Shown: positions 1-9,170, numbered from the stretch's first letter. The stretch: 64,000 nt of DNA from Pelagibacteraceae bacterium AG-349-E10 (GCA_003281065.1 QCDA01000002.1:1-64000); one strand, 5' to 3'. Made by a program: numbers and translations. Notes: generated by a model from the letters alone, not told the origin.

Positions 1-730
1 GCATGTTACACCCGTAACAAAGCTTACTCGTACCTTGAGAAAGTTGCTTATTCAAAGATACTCTGTAGTCAAAAACAAAGCATTCACCCTTCCATGAGTC
101 AGCAGATGTGGTTTCAAAATATTTTAATATTCCTCCTTTAAGTTGATATGTCTCAATACCATATTTTTCCATCAAAGGTCCTGCTTTTTCACATCTAATA
201 CCACCTGTACAATAAATACCAACTTTTTTATTCTGAAATTTTTCTTTGTTATTCTTTATATAATTTTTGAAATCTTTAAATGTTTCAATTTTAGGGTTGA
301 TAGCATTTTTATAATGACCAATTTTAAATTCATAATCATTTCTTGTATCAAGAATTTCTACATTTTTATCATTGGCAAATTTATCCCAATCACTTGGTTC
401 AATAAACTTAGATTTTTTAATGTCTGAAATTTTTAATCCAAAATCAGATGTAACTATTTCCTTTTTAAGTTTAATTTTAAACTCATTAAAAATTCTTTGG
501 CCATTAAAGTCTGATATTTTTATATTTTCTTTAGCGACTCCTAAAGACATTAAATAGTCGATAATTTTTTTTTCTAATTTTGAAGAGACTGCTATTGTGC
601 CATTTAAACCTTCCTTACTGACAATAATCGAACCTTTAATTTGTTTTAAAAGAAAGTGTAAATTTAACCTCTCTTTTAATAATCTGGGATTGGATACGTT
701 AAAGAAACTATAAAACGCAATGACTCTCAT
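1..730 (-). CDS. trhO: tRNA uridine(34) hydroxylase TrhO (rhodanese-like), 3' end cut off
   Basis: The 243 codons visible match the TrhO/YceA family, which hydroxylates uridine 34 in the anticodon wobble position of some tRNAs. The N-terminal part has the family motif EGLNGTIAV (about residues 40-48). The rhodanese domain carries the active-site loop CTGGIRCEKAG with Cys174, and a late Cys pair (C238, C241) is the usual C-terminal cysteine feature. The ATG at 728-730 is preceded directly by an in-frame stop, so the start is well fixed. The gene runs off the left edge, so its 3' end is not seen. It lies 44 bases downstream of hemA on the same strand and may be co-transcribed. Confidence 0.9.
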   Translation of the reverse strand, partial: MRVIAFYSFFNVSNPRLLKERLNLHFLLKQIKGSIIVSKEGLNGTIAVSSKLEKKIIDYLMSLGVAKENIKISDFNGQRIFNEFKIKLKKEIVTSDFGLKISDIKKSKFIEPSDWDKFANDKNVEILDTRNDYEFKIGHYKNAINPKIETFKDFKNYIKNNKEKFQNKKVGIYCTGGIRCEKAGPLMEKYGIETYQLKGGILKYFETTSADSWKGECFVFDYRVSLNKQLSQGTSKLCYGCNM

Positions 731-774
731 TGGTATGTTTTATAACAAATGTATAGATTGATCAAATAAGGCGT

Positions 775-2043
775 TTAAATTACTTTGATTTTATTAGTAA
801 ATTGATTTTCAAATTTAACTAACTGAGGCATAAATTTAAACCAAGCATCTTTCAAAGCTTCTACAAATTTTTCGGTAGACTCTGGGTCATGACATGGAGT
901 AGGAGTTATTCTTATTCTCTCAGTTCCTTTTGGAACTGTTGGATAATTAATAGGCTGAACATAAACCTGGTGCTCATTTAAAAGAAAATCACTAATCTCT
1001 TTACATAATTTGCTATCTCCGATTAACACTGGGATTATATGTGAACCTGAGTCTAAAAAAGGAATACCTGCGGTTCGTAGTTCTTTTTTAACAAAATCAA
1101 CATTCTCAAAAAATGAAGATCGAATTTCATTGTTTTTCTTTACTTGTCTAATACTCTCTAGACTTCCTGCAGCTACTGCGGGGCACATGGATGTTGTAAA
1201 AATAAATCCTTTTGAAAAACTTCTAACAAAATCAATTATTGTCTCAGTCGAGGCTATGTAACCTCCAGCTAGACCAAATGCTTTTGCCAATGTTCCATTA
1301 ATAATATCAATATGCTCAGATAATCCTTTTTGATCTGCTACACCTGCTGCATTGGGACCGTATAAACCTACAGCATGAACTTCATCTAAGTATATTAATG
1401 CTCCATTATCCTGAGCAACCTGAATAATGTCTTCTAGTGGTGCAAAATCAGCTTCCATTGAATAGACAGACTCCAAGACGATAATTTTTGGTCGAGAAAA
1501 ATCTACTCCCTTTAGAATGTCCTTTAGGTGTTTTACATCGTTATGACGATAAATTGCTTTTTCTTTTTTACTTGTACGAATTCCTTCTATAAGTGATGCG
1601 TGATTTAGTTCATCACTTAAAACTAAACAATTATCAAAAGCAGATATAATAGACTTTAGTGCAGACTCATTAGCACTATATCCAGAATTAAATGCTAGAG
1701 CTCTTTCTTTTTTATGTAAGAGTGCTATTTCTTTTTCGAGTTGAATATGGAAATTAGTTGTACCTGATATATTCCTTGTTCCTCCGCTTCCCGCTCCTAA
1801 CTTTTCAGCAGCAGATTGCATTGCGGAAATAACTTCTTTGTTCTGGCTCATGCCTAAGTAATCATTTGAACACCAGACATCAATCTCTTCGGTTTGACCA
1901 TTACTATGTCTTGTAGCTTTGGGATACTGTCCGGCTTTTCTTTCTATGTTGTTAAATACTCTGTAGTGGCCTTCATCCTTAATTTTATCAATTTCAGATT
2001 GAAGAGTGCTTAAGTAATTTGATTTCCAATTGTGATTTTTCAC
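775..2043 (-). CDS. hemA: 5-aminolevulinate synthase (ALAS)
   Basis: PLP enzyme that condenses glycine and succinyl-CoA to 5-aminolevulinate, the C4 (Shemin) entry to haem. At 422 residues it has the usual length. Visible motifs are the glycine-rich GAGSGGTRNISG (83-94), LDEVHAVG with the PLP-ring Asp220, and TLAKAFG with the Schiff-base Lys254. Family knowledge: in bacteria this route is typical of Alphaproteobacteria. The gene is the third of four minus-strand genes (SDR, LLM, hemA, trhO). The remaining haem genes lie divergently from 3930 onward, so the first step may be regulated separately from the later steps. Confidence 0.97.
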   Translation of the reverse strand: MKNHNWKSNYLSTLQSEIDKIKDEGHYRVFNNIERKAGQYPKATRHSNGQTEEIDVWCSNDYLGMSQNKEVISAMQSAAEKLGAGSGGTRNISGTTNFHIQLEKEIALLHKKERALAFNSGYSANESALKSIISAFDNCLVLSDELNHASLIEGIRTSKKEKAIYRHNDVKHLKDILKGVDFSRPKIIVLESVYSMEADFAPLEDIIQVAQDNGALIYLDEVHAVGLYGPNAAGVADQKGLSEHIDIINGTLAKAFGLAGGYIASTETIIDFVRSFSKGFIFTTSMCPAVAAGSLESIRQVKKNNEIRSSFFENVDFVKKELRTAGIPFLDSGSHIIPVLIGDSKLCKEISDFLLNEHQVYVQPINYPTVPKGTERIRITPTPCHDPESTEKFVEALKDAWFKFMPQLVKFENQFTNKIKVI

Positions 2044-2094
2044 AATATTAATTTATTTTTTACTAATCTAAATGATACTGCAATAAAGACGCAT

Positions 2095-2116
2095 AAAGCC
2101 TCTAATTAGGGGCTTT
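2095..2116 (-). terminator. Hairpin at the 3' end of the LLM gene, weak terminator or processing site
   Basis: AAAGCC (2095-2100) can pair with GGCTTT (2111-2116), extended by a few bases inside. The hairpin overlaps the stop codon of the LLM-family gene. On the minus strand only three T follow the stem; on the plus strand five T follow, but no plus-strand gene ends here. It may partly terminate or stabilise the message between the LLM gene and hemA. Confidence 0.35.
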
Positions 2117-3125
2117 TTGTCCTATTTATCCTAGGAATTACTTCTTTGCCAATCAGTTCAATAGATTTGATTAAATTTTCATGGGTAATATCAGCTATAT
2201 CCATTTGAAATTGGAATCTATCAATACCTCCAAGGGCTTGACTATGTCTGATAATCTTTTCAGCGACCTCATCAGGATCGCCTAAAACTATAGCTCCTAA
2301 TGGACCAATTTGATTGTCAAATTGGTCTCTCGTCACAGGACCCCAACCTCTTTCTTTTCCAATTTTTGTGAACATTTTATGATAACCCTCATAATACAAA
2401 TCTATTGCTTCATCCATACTATTTGCGACATATCCCAGTGAATGAAGTCCTACGGAGAGTTTTTCTGGGGGGTGTCCTGCTTCTTTACCCGCTTGTCGAT
2501 AAATATCTACCAAAGGCCTAAAGCGATGAGTATTGCCTCCAATTATGGCAATCATAAGAGGTAAGCCCATTGAACCTGCTCTTGCAAAAGATTGAGGTGT
2601 GCCACCAACACCTAACCAAATTGGGACAGGGTTTTGAATGGGTCTTGGATAAATAGGTAAATTATTTATCGAAGGTCTAAATTTACCAGACCAACTAACA
2701 AATTCATTTTCTCTAATTTTTAAAAGTAAACCGAGCTTTTCAATAAACAATTCATCATAATCTTTGAAATCCAAACCAAACAATGGAAAGGCTTCAGAGA
2801 ATGACCCTCTTCCAGCTACCATTTCTGCTCTACCTCCGGATATCAGATCAAGAGTAGACAAGTTTTGAAATACACGAACAGGATCTGCTGCACTTAAAAC
2901 AGTTACAGCACTTATTAGCTTAATATTTTTTGTTTGTGCTGCAGCTGCAGATAATATCATAAATGGTGCTGAGTCTAAAAATTCTTTTCTATGATGCTCT
3001 CCTATCCCAAATGAATTTAATCCAACTTCATCTGCAAAAATAATTCTTTCAATAACATTATTAATGGCTTTAACACTATCTGAGCCCTCTCTTTTATCTG
3101 CAAAACTGTCTATACCGATTTCCAA
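2106..3125 (-). CDS. Luciferase-like (LLM) flavin-dependent monooxygenase family protein
   Basis: 339 residues with the TIM-barrel pattern of bacterial luciferase-like oxidoreductases. Seen: IGEHHRKEF near residue 45, a GRAEMVAGRGSFSEAFPLFG segment near 100, and YPRPIQNPVPIWLGVGG near 160. These enzymes use reduced flavin (FMN or F420) to oxidise small organic substrates; the substrate cannot be told from sequence. It lies 9 bases after the SDR gene at 3135-3812, which suggests one transcript and perhaps one pathway. Its link to the downstream hemA is only positional. Confidence 0.88.
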   Translation of the reverse strand: MEIGIDSFADKREGSDSVKAINNVIERIIFADEVGLNSFGIGEHHRKEFLDSAPFMILSAAAAQTKNIKLISAVTVLSAADPVRVFQNLSTLDLISGGRAEMVAGRGSFSEAFPLFGLDFKDYDELFIEKLGLLLKIRENEFVSWSGKFRPSINNLPIYPRPIQNPVPIWLGVGGTPQSFARAGSMGLPLMIAIIGGNTHRFRPLVDIYRQAGKEAGHPPEKLSVGLHSLGYVANSMDEAIDLYYEGYHKMFTKIGKERGWGPVTRDQFDNQIGPLGAIVLGDPDEVAEKIIRHSQALGGIDRFQFQMDIADITHENLIKSIELIGKEVIPRINRTKSP

Positions 3126-3134
3126 GGTGTTCTT

Positions 3135-3812
3135 CTAAAATTTTTCAGTGTTTGTTCTAATTTCAATTTCCCATGACCAAGCTTTTTTATCCTGTAAATA
3201 AAAATTTAGGTATTGTTTAGCAATTTCATCAGGGTGTATCATTTGATAATTTCCAACTGGTTCTTTACCTATTCCTCCATCTATAACGAAATGACCTATA
3301 TGAATATTTTGTGGGTGCAGCTCTCTTGCCAAAGATTGTGCTAAGCCTCTCAAACTAAACTTTCCCATAGCAAAAGACGCAGATTTGGCAAAACCCTTTA
3401 CACTTGCAGATGATCCAGTGAAAAAAATATTACCTTTTCCTACTTTTAACATTCTTTTTACTGATTCATGCGCTACTAGAAAAGCCCCATAACTATTTAC
3501 TTTTATAGATTGAAGCATTTCATCAGGATCGTATTCAATAAAAGGTTTTACAATTCTAAGAGATGGATTATAGATAACAATTTCTGGAGTACCTATAATT
3601 GAGTCAGTCTGCAAAAATAAATTTTGAACACTTTTATTTTCCGTTGAGTCACACTTAAAAACTAAAGCGTCGATCTCTTTTTTTAAACTGTCAAGTTTGT
3701 CTATGTTTCTGGCAGCAAGTACGATTTTCATCCCCTTTGAATTAAATGCTCTAGCCAAAGAAGCACTTAAACCTGATCCTGCTCCGACAATTAAAACTGC
3801 TTTTTGTGACAT
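3135..3812 (-). CDS. SDR-family protein with the catalytic Tyr replaced by Phe
   Basis: 225 residues with an N-terminal Rossmann motif GAGSGLSASLARAF (about residues 10-23) and the usual short-chain dehydrogenase layout. At the YxxxK position it reads FAMGK: the Lys is kept but the Tyr is Phe. I believe related small SDRs share this replacement, so it may be a family trait rather than damage. Redox activity is therefore uncertain. It is the first gene of the minus-strand run and diverges from hemC across a short intergenic region of about 117 bases. Confidence 0.85.
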   Translation of the reverse strand: MSQKAVLIVGAGSGLSASLARAFNSKGMKIVLAARNIDKLDSLKKEIDALVFKCDSTENKSVQNLFLQTDSIIGTPEIVIYNPSLRIVKPFIEYDPDEMLQSIKVNSYGAFLVAHESVKRMLKVGKGNIFFTGSSASVKGFAKSASFAMGKFSLRGLAQSLARELHPQNIHIGHFVIDGGIGKEPVGNYQMIHPDEIAKQYLNFYLQDKKAWSWEIEIRTNTEKF

Positions 3813-3859
3813 AATTTTAAATGTTATTTAGCTATAACATATTTTGAAATAAGTACATA

Positions 3860-3889
3860 TTGACCAATAAGTCTCGCTTAAATTGTATT
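3860..3889 (+). promoter_or_regulatory. Candidate sigma70-type promoter of the haem operon
   Basis: TTGACC (3860-3865) lies 18 bases before TGTATT (3884-3889), a partial -10 match. Transcription would start near 3896, leaving a leader of 20-35 bases before the ATG codons at 3915-3930. This argues against the upstream TTG at 3894 as the start of hemC. Prediction by eye only. Confidence 0.4.
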
Positions 3890-3929
3890 AGCGTTGATTA
3901 TTTGTTATTTCTTAATGTCATCAATGGTT

Positions 3930-5408
3930 ATGAAAAAGATTGTTTTATTATCAAGAAGAAGTTTTCTCGCTAAAATTCAGACTCACATTGCAGAAATAGA
4001 AATTAATAAAATACAAAAAAATATAATTGATACGCATTACTCATCAAGCGTTGGTGACACGGACATGTCAGCTAAAGCTTGGGAACAACATGGATTTGGA
4101 ATATTTACAAATTCACTATCAAAAAAATTAATCTTAAAAGATGCAGATGTGGTAGTTCATTCATTCAAAGATCTTCCTGTTAAAAATCTTAATAAGACCT
4201 CTTTTATTTGTCTCAAAAGAGATGATCCAAGAGATGTTATTCTTATTAAAAAAACTTCGTTAAATAAAAAAAAATTAGTTATAGGGACATCCTCTCCTAG
4301 AAGAAAATATTATTTAAAAAAATTAAGAGAATTTTTACCCTTTGAAGAATTGAAGCCATTCGACATTAGGGGAAACGTACCATCTAGGCTGGAAAAAATA
4401 TTAAATTCCTCAAAAGAGGACGGGGTGTTTATGGCTAAAGCTGCTATAGATAGAATTTTTAAATTTGGAGAAAAAATTAATAAAAAAGATTATAGAAATT
4501 TTAAATTGAAATTTAAAAAGTTTGAGAAAATAATTTTACCAATTTCTGAATTTCCTAGTGCGGCAGCACAAGGATGTATTGCTTTGGAATATAGGAGAGA
4601 TGATCGAAAAATAGAAAAAATATTGAAAAAAATTAATCATTTACCCTCGTTAGATGATTGTCAAAGAGAGAGAAAATATTTATATAAATGGGGAGGTGGT
4701 TGCAATTTAGATGTAGGTGTAACTATTGAAAATATTCTAAATGAAAAAATCTTATTTGCACAAGGGAAAGATAATCAAACAAAAAAATATTTTAAAGAAA
4801 AAAAATATCTAAATAATATAAAAGTTAAAAAAGTGAAAAATATATTTCCTTCAAGCTTATCAAAATATCAAATGTTTCAGAGAAATTTGCATGAATTTAA
4901 TAAAACAGTAAAAAATAAAAATGTTTTGGTCACAAGATCAGAATTTAAAGATTTTAAATCTTTGAAAAGTGTATCAAATCTTATAACTTCTGGCGTTAGT
5001 TCTTGGAAAAAAATAAGTAAAATGGGCATTCTTGTAAATTCTTCTCTCGATAGTTTTGGTGAAAATTATCGAGAAACTGAATATTTTTATAAAGATAATC
5101 AAAAGCCTACTTATAAACTTACATATGAAGGAAATATGCTAAATAAAAAATTCCCTGTTATATCACACTATAGTTTAGTCCCTTTGATTAATGACAATAC
5201 GATTGATAATTTGTTTGTAGCGGAGAGTTTTTATTGGATGAGCTTCTCTGCATTTAAATTAGCTATACAACTAAGACCAGAAATACTAAATAAGCGTAAT
5301 TCGTGTGGACCTGGTCAAACGTATATTCAAATTTCTAAATTTATTCCTAAAAATCAATTAAATGTATATCTTACTTATGATGATTTTAAAAATTTTGAAC
5401 TTAAATGA
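3930..5408 (+). CDS. hemC: Hydroxymethylbilane synthase with extra C-terminal region (possible HemC-HemD-like fusion)
   Basis: Polymerises four porphobilinogens to hydroxymethylbilane. Conserved motifs: RRSFLAKIQ near the N terminus, VHSFKDLP, GTSSPRR, RGNVPSRLEK, AAAQGCIALEYR, and GGGC with the dipyrromethane-cofactor Cys258 (numbered from ATG 3930). I chose ATG 3930 because MKKIVLLSRRS fits the family N terminus; ATG 3915 or 3924 and TTG 3894 are in frame. Normal HemC has about 310 residues; this one has 492. The tail includes VLVTRSEF near 340, GILVNSSLDSFGE and a late CGPGQTY segment. That faintly recalls uroporphyrinogen-III synthase, and no hemD is seen nearby, but the tail's role is unproven. 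It overlaps hemB by 4 bases. Confidence 0.92.
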   Translation: MKKIVLLSRRSFLAKIQTHIAEIEINKIQKNIIDTHYSSSVGDTDMSAKAWEQHGFGIFTNSLSKKLILKDADVVVHSFKDLPVKNLNKTSFICLKRDDPRDVILIKKTSLNKKKLVIGTSSPRRKYYLKKLREFLPFEELKPFDIRGNVPSRLEKILNSSKEDGVFMAKAAIDRIFKFGEKINKKDYRNFKLKFKKFEKIILPISEFPSAAAQGCIALEYRRDDRKIEKILKKINHLPSLDDCQRERKYLYKWGGGCNLDVGVTIENILNEKILFAQGKDNQTKKYFKEKKYLNNIKVKKVKNIFPSSLSKYQMFQRNLHEFNKTVKNKNVLVTRSEFKDFKSLKSVSNLITSGVSSWKKISKMGILVNSSLDSFGENYRETEYFYKDNQKPTYKLTYEGNMLNKKFPVISHYSLVPLINDNTIDNLFVAESFYWMSFSAFKLAIQLRPEILNKRNSCGPGQTYIQISKFIPKNQLNVYLTYDDFKNFELK

Positions 5409-6328
5409 TTAAAAATTATTTCCCTATTGATCAGTCTAAATCTCTTAAAAAGAAAATTTTAATTCAACCTTTATTTGTGGATCAAAAGGTAAAAAATTCT
5501 AAGGAAATAAAAGGATTAGGTAATAATAAGAGTTGGTCATCTTCATCTATAATTAAGGAAATTGAAAAGGATTTAAAAAAAGGTATCAATAATTTTCTTC
5601 TTTTTATTGTTCCAAATAAAAAACAAAAACATCCGGAGGATTTTAGCTTTCACTATGAAGTTATAAGAAAAATTAAAAATTATTTTGGAAAAGATATTGT
5701 TTTACTTATAGATACATGCTTATGCTCAATAACTGTTGATGGGCATTGTGGAGTTACTCATAAAAAATCAATTGATCTTAATAAGACACATTACTCTTTA
5801 GGATTAGCTGCAAATACATATCTTGAGGCGGGAGCTGATATAATTGCACCAAGTGACATGATGAAAAATACGACTAAATATTTGAGAAAAATATTTGTTC
5901 AAAATGGTTTTTCAAATTCTCAAATAATGAGTTACTCAACAAAATTTAAAAGTCACTTCTACGGCCCTTTTAGGGATGTTGCAAAATCATCACCACAAGG
6001 ATTTGATAGGTCATCATATCAATTACCTGTTGAAGACAAAGTAAAGGCGATTAAAAGCTCAATTAGTAATGCAGCTCAAGGTGCAAATTATTTAATGGTT
6101 AAGCCTGGAATGACTTCAATAGATTTAATAAGGGATATAAAAAAGGAGACACTGCTTCCCACGGGTGCGTACCAAGTAAGTGGTGAGTATGCTAGTCTAC
6201 AAATGCTCAGCAAAGCTAAATTTGGCAATTATGTTGATTTGCTCCTAGAGTCTTTAACGGTACTCAAAAGAGCTCAAGCAGATTTTATTATTACTTATGG
6301 AGCTAGAGATATTGCAAAATACCTATAA
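5405..6328 (+). CDS. hemB: Porphobilinogen synthase (ALA dehydratase), zinc-type metal site
   Basis: Condenses two 5-aminolevulinates to porphobilinogen. The 307 residues include the two active-site lysines, Lys180 (in TKFKSHFYGPFRD) and Lys233 (in MVKPGM), and the APSDMMK motif. The metal site reads DTCLCSITVDGHCG with Cys105, Cys107 and Cys115, as in zinc-dependent enzymes such as the E. coli one. Many alphaproteobacterial homologues have Asp-rich, zinc-independent sites instead, so this is notable. The start overlaps the hemC stop (ATGA), implying translational coupling, and the 3' end overlaps the hemE start by 32 bases. Confidence 0.97.
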   Translation: MIKNYFPIDQSKSLKKKILIQPLFVDQKVKNSKEIKGLGNNKSWSSSSIIKEIEKDLKKGINNFLLFIVPNKKQKHPEDFSFHYEVIRKIKNYFGKDIVLLIDTCLCSITVDGHCGVTHKKSIDLNKTHYSLGLAANTYLEAGADIIAPSDMMKNTTKYLRKIFVQNGFSNSQIMSYSTKFKSHFYGPFRDVAKSSPQGFDRSSYQLPVEDKVKAIKSSISNAAQGANYLMVKPGMTSIDLIRDIKKETLLPTGAYQVSGEYASLQMLSKAKFGNYVDLLLESLTVLKRAQADFIITYGARDIAKYL

Positions 6329-7313
6329 CAAAAATTTTTTTAATGCCTTAAATAAAGTTGAACAAAAAATTCCTCCAATTTGGTTTATGAGACAGGCTGG
6401 TCGATATCATCAGCATTACAGAAAATTAAAAGAAAAATATTCTTTTGAACAATTATGTAAAGAGCCTGAGCTTGCTTGTGAGGTAACTCTTGGACCTATT
6501 TTTGAATTCGATTTTGATGCTGCAATATTGTTTAGTGATATTCTTTTTCCTTTAGATTATTTAGGTATGAGTTTGAAGTTTAATCCTGGACCAATATTTG
6601 AAAAAAATTTAAGTTCAAAAATGATATCCGAATTTAATATTGATGAATTTGAAAGTTTTATAGATTTTCAGAATATATCTCTTAAACATATTAGAAATGA
6701 ACTATCGAATGATAAATCCTTAATTGGATTTACTGGTGGACCTGTAACCTTATACCATTTTGCAACGAGGAATAATCCTGTATCACAAACACTATTTCAA
6801 CAAACCCTACCCGTTTTAGAAATGTTAATACAAAAAAATATACAAATTCAGTTACAAAATGACATTGATTTGTTAATGATATTTGATACTGAAGCTAATA
6901 AACTAAATGATAAAGATTTTGATGAATTCGTTATTCCTTTTTTAGTTAAAATTTCAAATAGTTATCCAAATAAAATTGGATATTTCACTAAAGAAATTTC
7001 TCAAACTAAATTTAATAAATTACAAAATTTAAAAAATTTAAAACTTACAGTTTTAGGAACTAATTTGGAGGTTTTCACTGAATTACCAAAGACACATTTA
7101 TCTTTACAGGGGAATTTTTCAAATGATTTGTTAGCTATGGAGGACACTAAATCCTTTTCTGATTATATTGATAAATATATTGAGAAATGCTTACAGAGAG
7201 AGTCATCTCATAGATCTGGTTGGATTGCTAGCCTCGATCACGGTGTAAAAAAAACTACTCCTGAGGCTAATGTTCATTTATTCATAGAAAAGATAAGAAC
7301 TAAGTTATCATAA
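6297..7313 (+). CDS. hemE: Uroporphyrinogen decarboxylase
   Basis: Decarboxylates the four acetate side chains of uroporphyrinogen III to give coproporphyrinogen III. The 338 residues carry the signature PPIWFMRQAGRYH near residue 27, the substrate-binding Asp in FSDILFPLDYLG near 80, GFTGGPVTLYHF near 144, and a late DHGVKKTTPEANV. The ATG at 6297 lies 32 bases inside hemB, a longer overlap than the others in this operon; a later start would lose little because the first conserved motif starts near residue 26. Cytosolic. Confidence 0.95.
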   Translation: MELEILQNTYNKNFFNALNKVEQKIPPIWFMRQAGRYHQHYRKLKEKYSFEQLCKEPELACEVTLGPIFEFDFDAAILFSDILFPLDYLGMSLKFNPGPIFEKNLSSKMISEFNIDEFESFIDFQNISLKHIRNELSNDKSLIGFTGGPVTLYHFATRNNPVSQTLFQQTLPVLEMLIQKNIQIQLQNDIDLLMIFDTEANKLNDKDFDEFVIPFLVKISNSYPNKIGYFTKEISQTKFNKLQNLKNLKLTVLGTNLEVFTELPKTHLSLQGNFSNDLLAMEDTKSFSDYIDKYIEKCLQRESSHRSGWIASLDHGVKKTTPEANVHLFIEKIRTKLS

Positions 7314-7331
7314 AAATCGTAATGTTTTTCA

Positions 7332-8354
7332 ATGGCTTCATTTAAAGGTAATAAACTCTACGTTCATGGCTCTGGTCTTAAGACAGGTATTTTGATCACA
7401 AATTTAGGAACACCAGATGAACCAACTAAGTCATCTTTAAAGACTTATCTAAAACAATTTCTATCAGATGAACGTGTCATAGAAACACCAAAAGCTATTT
7501 GGTGGCCTATTCTCAATGGAATAGTTTTAAATACTCGACCAGCGAAGTCAGCTAAAAATTACAAATCTGTTTGGACAGAGGAAGGTTCACCTCTTCTATT
7601 CCACACAAAAAACCAATTATCGAAAATAAAAAAATTTATTAATAAGAAATATCAAAATATCGTATTTGATATTGGAATGCGTTATGGGAATCCTAGCATC
7701 TCTAAGGGTTTAAATAATCTTAGAAATCAAAATTGTGATCGTATTATTATTTTACCTTTATACCCTCAATATTGTGCGGCTACAACGGGCTCAACTTTTG
7801 ATGCTGTTGCAGAAGAATTAAAAAGTTGGCGTTGGGTACCATCTCTTCGTTTTATTGGAGGATATTACGAAAATGAACTTTATATTAAAGCTCTAAAAAA
7901 TAGCATTGAAGAATTTTGGACTAAAAATTCAAAACCAAAAAAAATCATATTTAGCTATCATGGTGTTCCAAAAAAATATTTAGATAAAGGGGATCCGTAT
8001 CATTGTTTTTGCAGAAAAACTACTAGGCTGGTGGCAGAGACCATGGGCTTACCAGAGGAAAGTTATATGACCACATTTCAATCTAGATTTGGACCAGCAG
8101 AATGGCTTCAACCTTACACAGATAAAACTATAGAGAGCTTAGCAAAAAATGGTACAGACCACATTCATGTTATTAGTCCTGCTTTTTCCTCAGATTGTCT
8201 CGAGACAATAGAAGAACTTAACGAGGAAAATAGAGAAATATTCATGGAAAATGGTGGAAAGGAATTTGGATATATTCCTTGTCTAAATGATCGAGAAGAT
8301 CATATACTCCTACTCACTTCGTTGATAGAAAACGAACTACATGGGTGGGTATGA
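7332..8354 (+). CDS. hemH: Ferrochelatase
   Basis: Inserts ferrous iron into protoporphyrin IX. The 340 residues show the family core: ILITNLGTPDEP near residue 20, FSYHGVPKKY with the iron-site His near 207, FQSRFGPAEWL near 255, and SPAFSSDCLETIEE with the conserved Glu near 285. A Cys pair (HCFC) follows the active-site His; whether it holds an Fe-S cluster cannot be judged. The stop overlaps the hemF ATG (8351-8354, ATGA). The presence of hemE, hemF, hemJ and hemH means the organism uses the classical protoporphyrin route. Confidence 0.97.
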   Translation: MASFKGNKLYVHGSGLKTGILITNLGTPDEPTKSSLKTYLKQFLSDERVIETPKAIWWPILNGIVLNTRPAKSAKNYKSVWTEEGSPLLFHTKNQLSKIKKFINKKYQNIVFDIGMRYGNPSISKGLNNLRNQNCDRIIILPLYPQYCAATTGSTFDAVAEELKSWRWVPSLRFIGGYYENELYIKALKNSIEEFWTKNSKPKKIIFSYHGVPKKYLDKGDPYHCFCRKTTRLVAETMGLPEESYMTTFQSRFGPAEWLQPYTDKTIESLAKNGTDHIHVISPAFSSDCLETIEELNEENREIFMENGGKEFGYIPCLNDREDHILLLTSLIENELHGWV

Positions 8355-9166
8355 GTGATCAAATAAAAAATCATCAAACTAAAGCAGAAAAGTGGTTTCG
8401 AGAACTTCGAAATCAAATCGTTGGATCAATACAAAAGCTTGATGGGTCTGAATTTATAGAAAAAGAGTGGCAAAGACCTGGTGGTGGTGGAGGTTTGATG
8501 TCCTTACTAAGAGGAGAAATATTTGAAAAAGTAGGAGTAAATATTTCAACAGTGCATGGTAATTTTAGTGAAGAATTTAAAAAATCAATGCCGGGAACCG
8601 AAGAGGATCCAAGCTTTTGGGCCAGTGGTATCTCAGTCGTAGCTCACATGAAAAACCCGAAAATTGCTGCAGCTCATTTTAACACTAGGTACATAACCAC
8701 AAAAGGAAAACAATGGTTTGGTGGTGGTTGTGATTTAACCCCTGCAATACCTGAAAAATTAGAAACAGATAATTTTCATCAAGGTCTCCAACAGACATGT
8801 GATCAACATAATTCAACTTATTATGAAAAATTTAAAAAACAATGTGATGAATACTTTTATTTAGAGCATCGAAAAGAAAGTAGAGGTATAGGAGGGATTT
8901 TTTTTGATTATATCAATACAGACTTTGATAAGGATTTATCATTCATAAAAGATGTTGGGCAATTCTTTATTAATTTTGTAATTGAAAACTCAAAAAGAAA
9001 AAAAGATTTTAACTTTAATCAAGATGACTTAGATGCTCTATCAAAAAAAAGATCTCGTTACGTAGAATTTAATTTGCTTTATGATAGAGGGACATTATTT
9101 GGATTAAAAACCGGCGGTAATATTGATGCTATATTAATGTCAATGCCTCCAGAGGCTAAATGGTAA
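8351..9166 (+). CDS. hemF: Oxygen-dependent coproporphyrinogen III oxidase
   Basis: Uses O2 to convert two propionates of coproporphyrinogen III to vinyl groups. The 271 residues show GGGGLMSLLRGEIFEKVGVN near 45, AAHFNTRY near 105, WFGGGCDLTPAIP near 120, and RGIGGIFFDYIN near 180, all standard HemF features. A GTG at 8345 is in frame, but the ATG at 8351 makes the usual 4-base overlap with hemH and is preferred. No oxygen-independent HemN is seen in the window, so the local pathway is aerobic. Confidence 0.96.
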   Translation: MSDQIKNHQTKAEKWFRELRNQIVGSIQKLDGSEFIEKEWQRPGGGGGLMSLLRGEIFEKVGVNISTVHGNFSEEFKKSMPGTEEDPSFWASGISVVAHMKNPKIAAAHFNTRYITTKGKQWFGGGCDLTPAIPEKLETDNFHQGLQQTCDQHNSTYYEKFKKQCDEYFYLEHRKESRGIGGIFFDYINTDFDKDLSFIKDVGQFFINFVIENSKRKKDFNFNQDDLDALSKKRSRYVEFNLLYDRGTLFGLKTGGNIDAILMSMPPEAKW

Positions 9167-9170
9167 CAAA

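Noticed and set aside
143..557. Plus-strand open frames in the first 600 bases
   Set aside because: They lie opposite trhO, which has clear family motifs on the minus strand; the plus-strand frames have no recognisable sequence.
3894..3929. TTG at 3894 as the start of hemC
   Set aside because: The predicted transcription start falls near 3896, no ribosome-binding site precedes the TTG, and the family N terminus fits ATG 3930.
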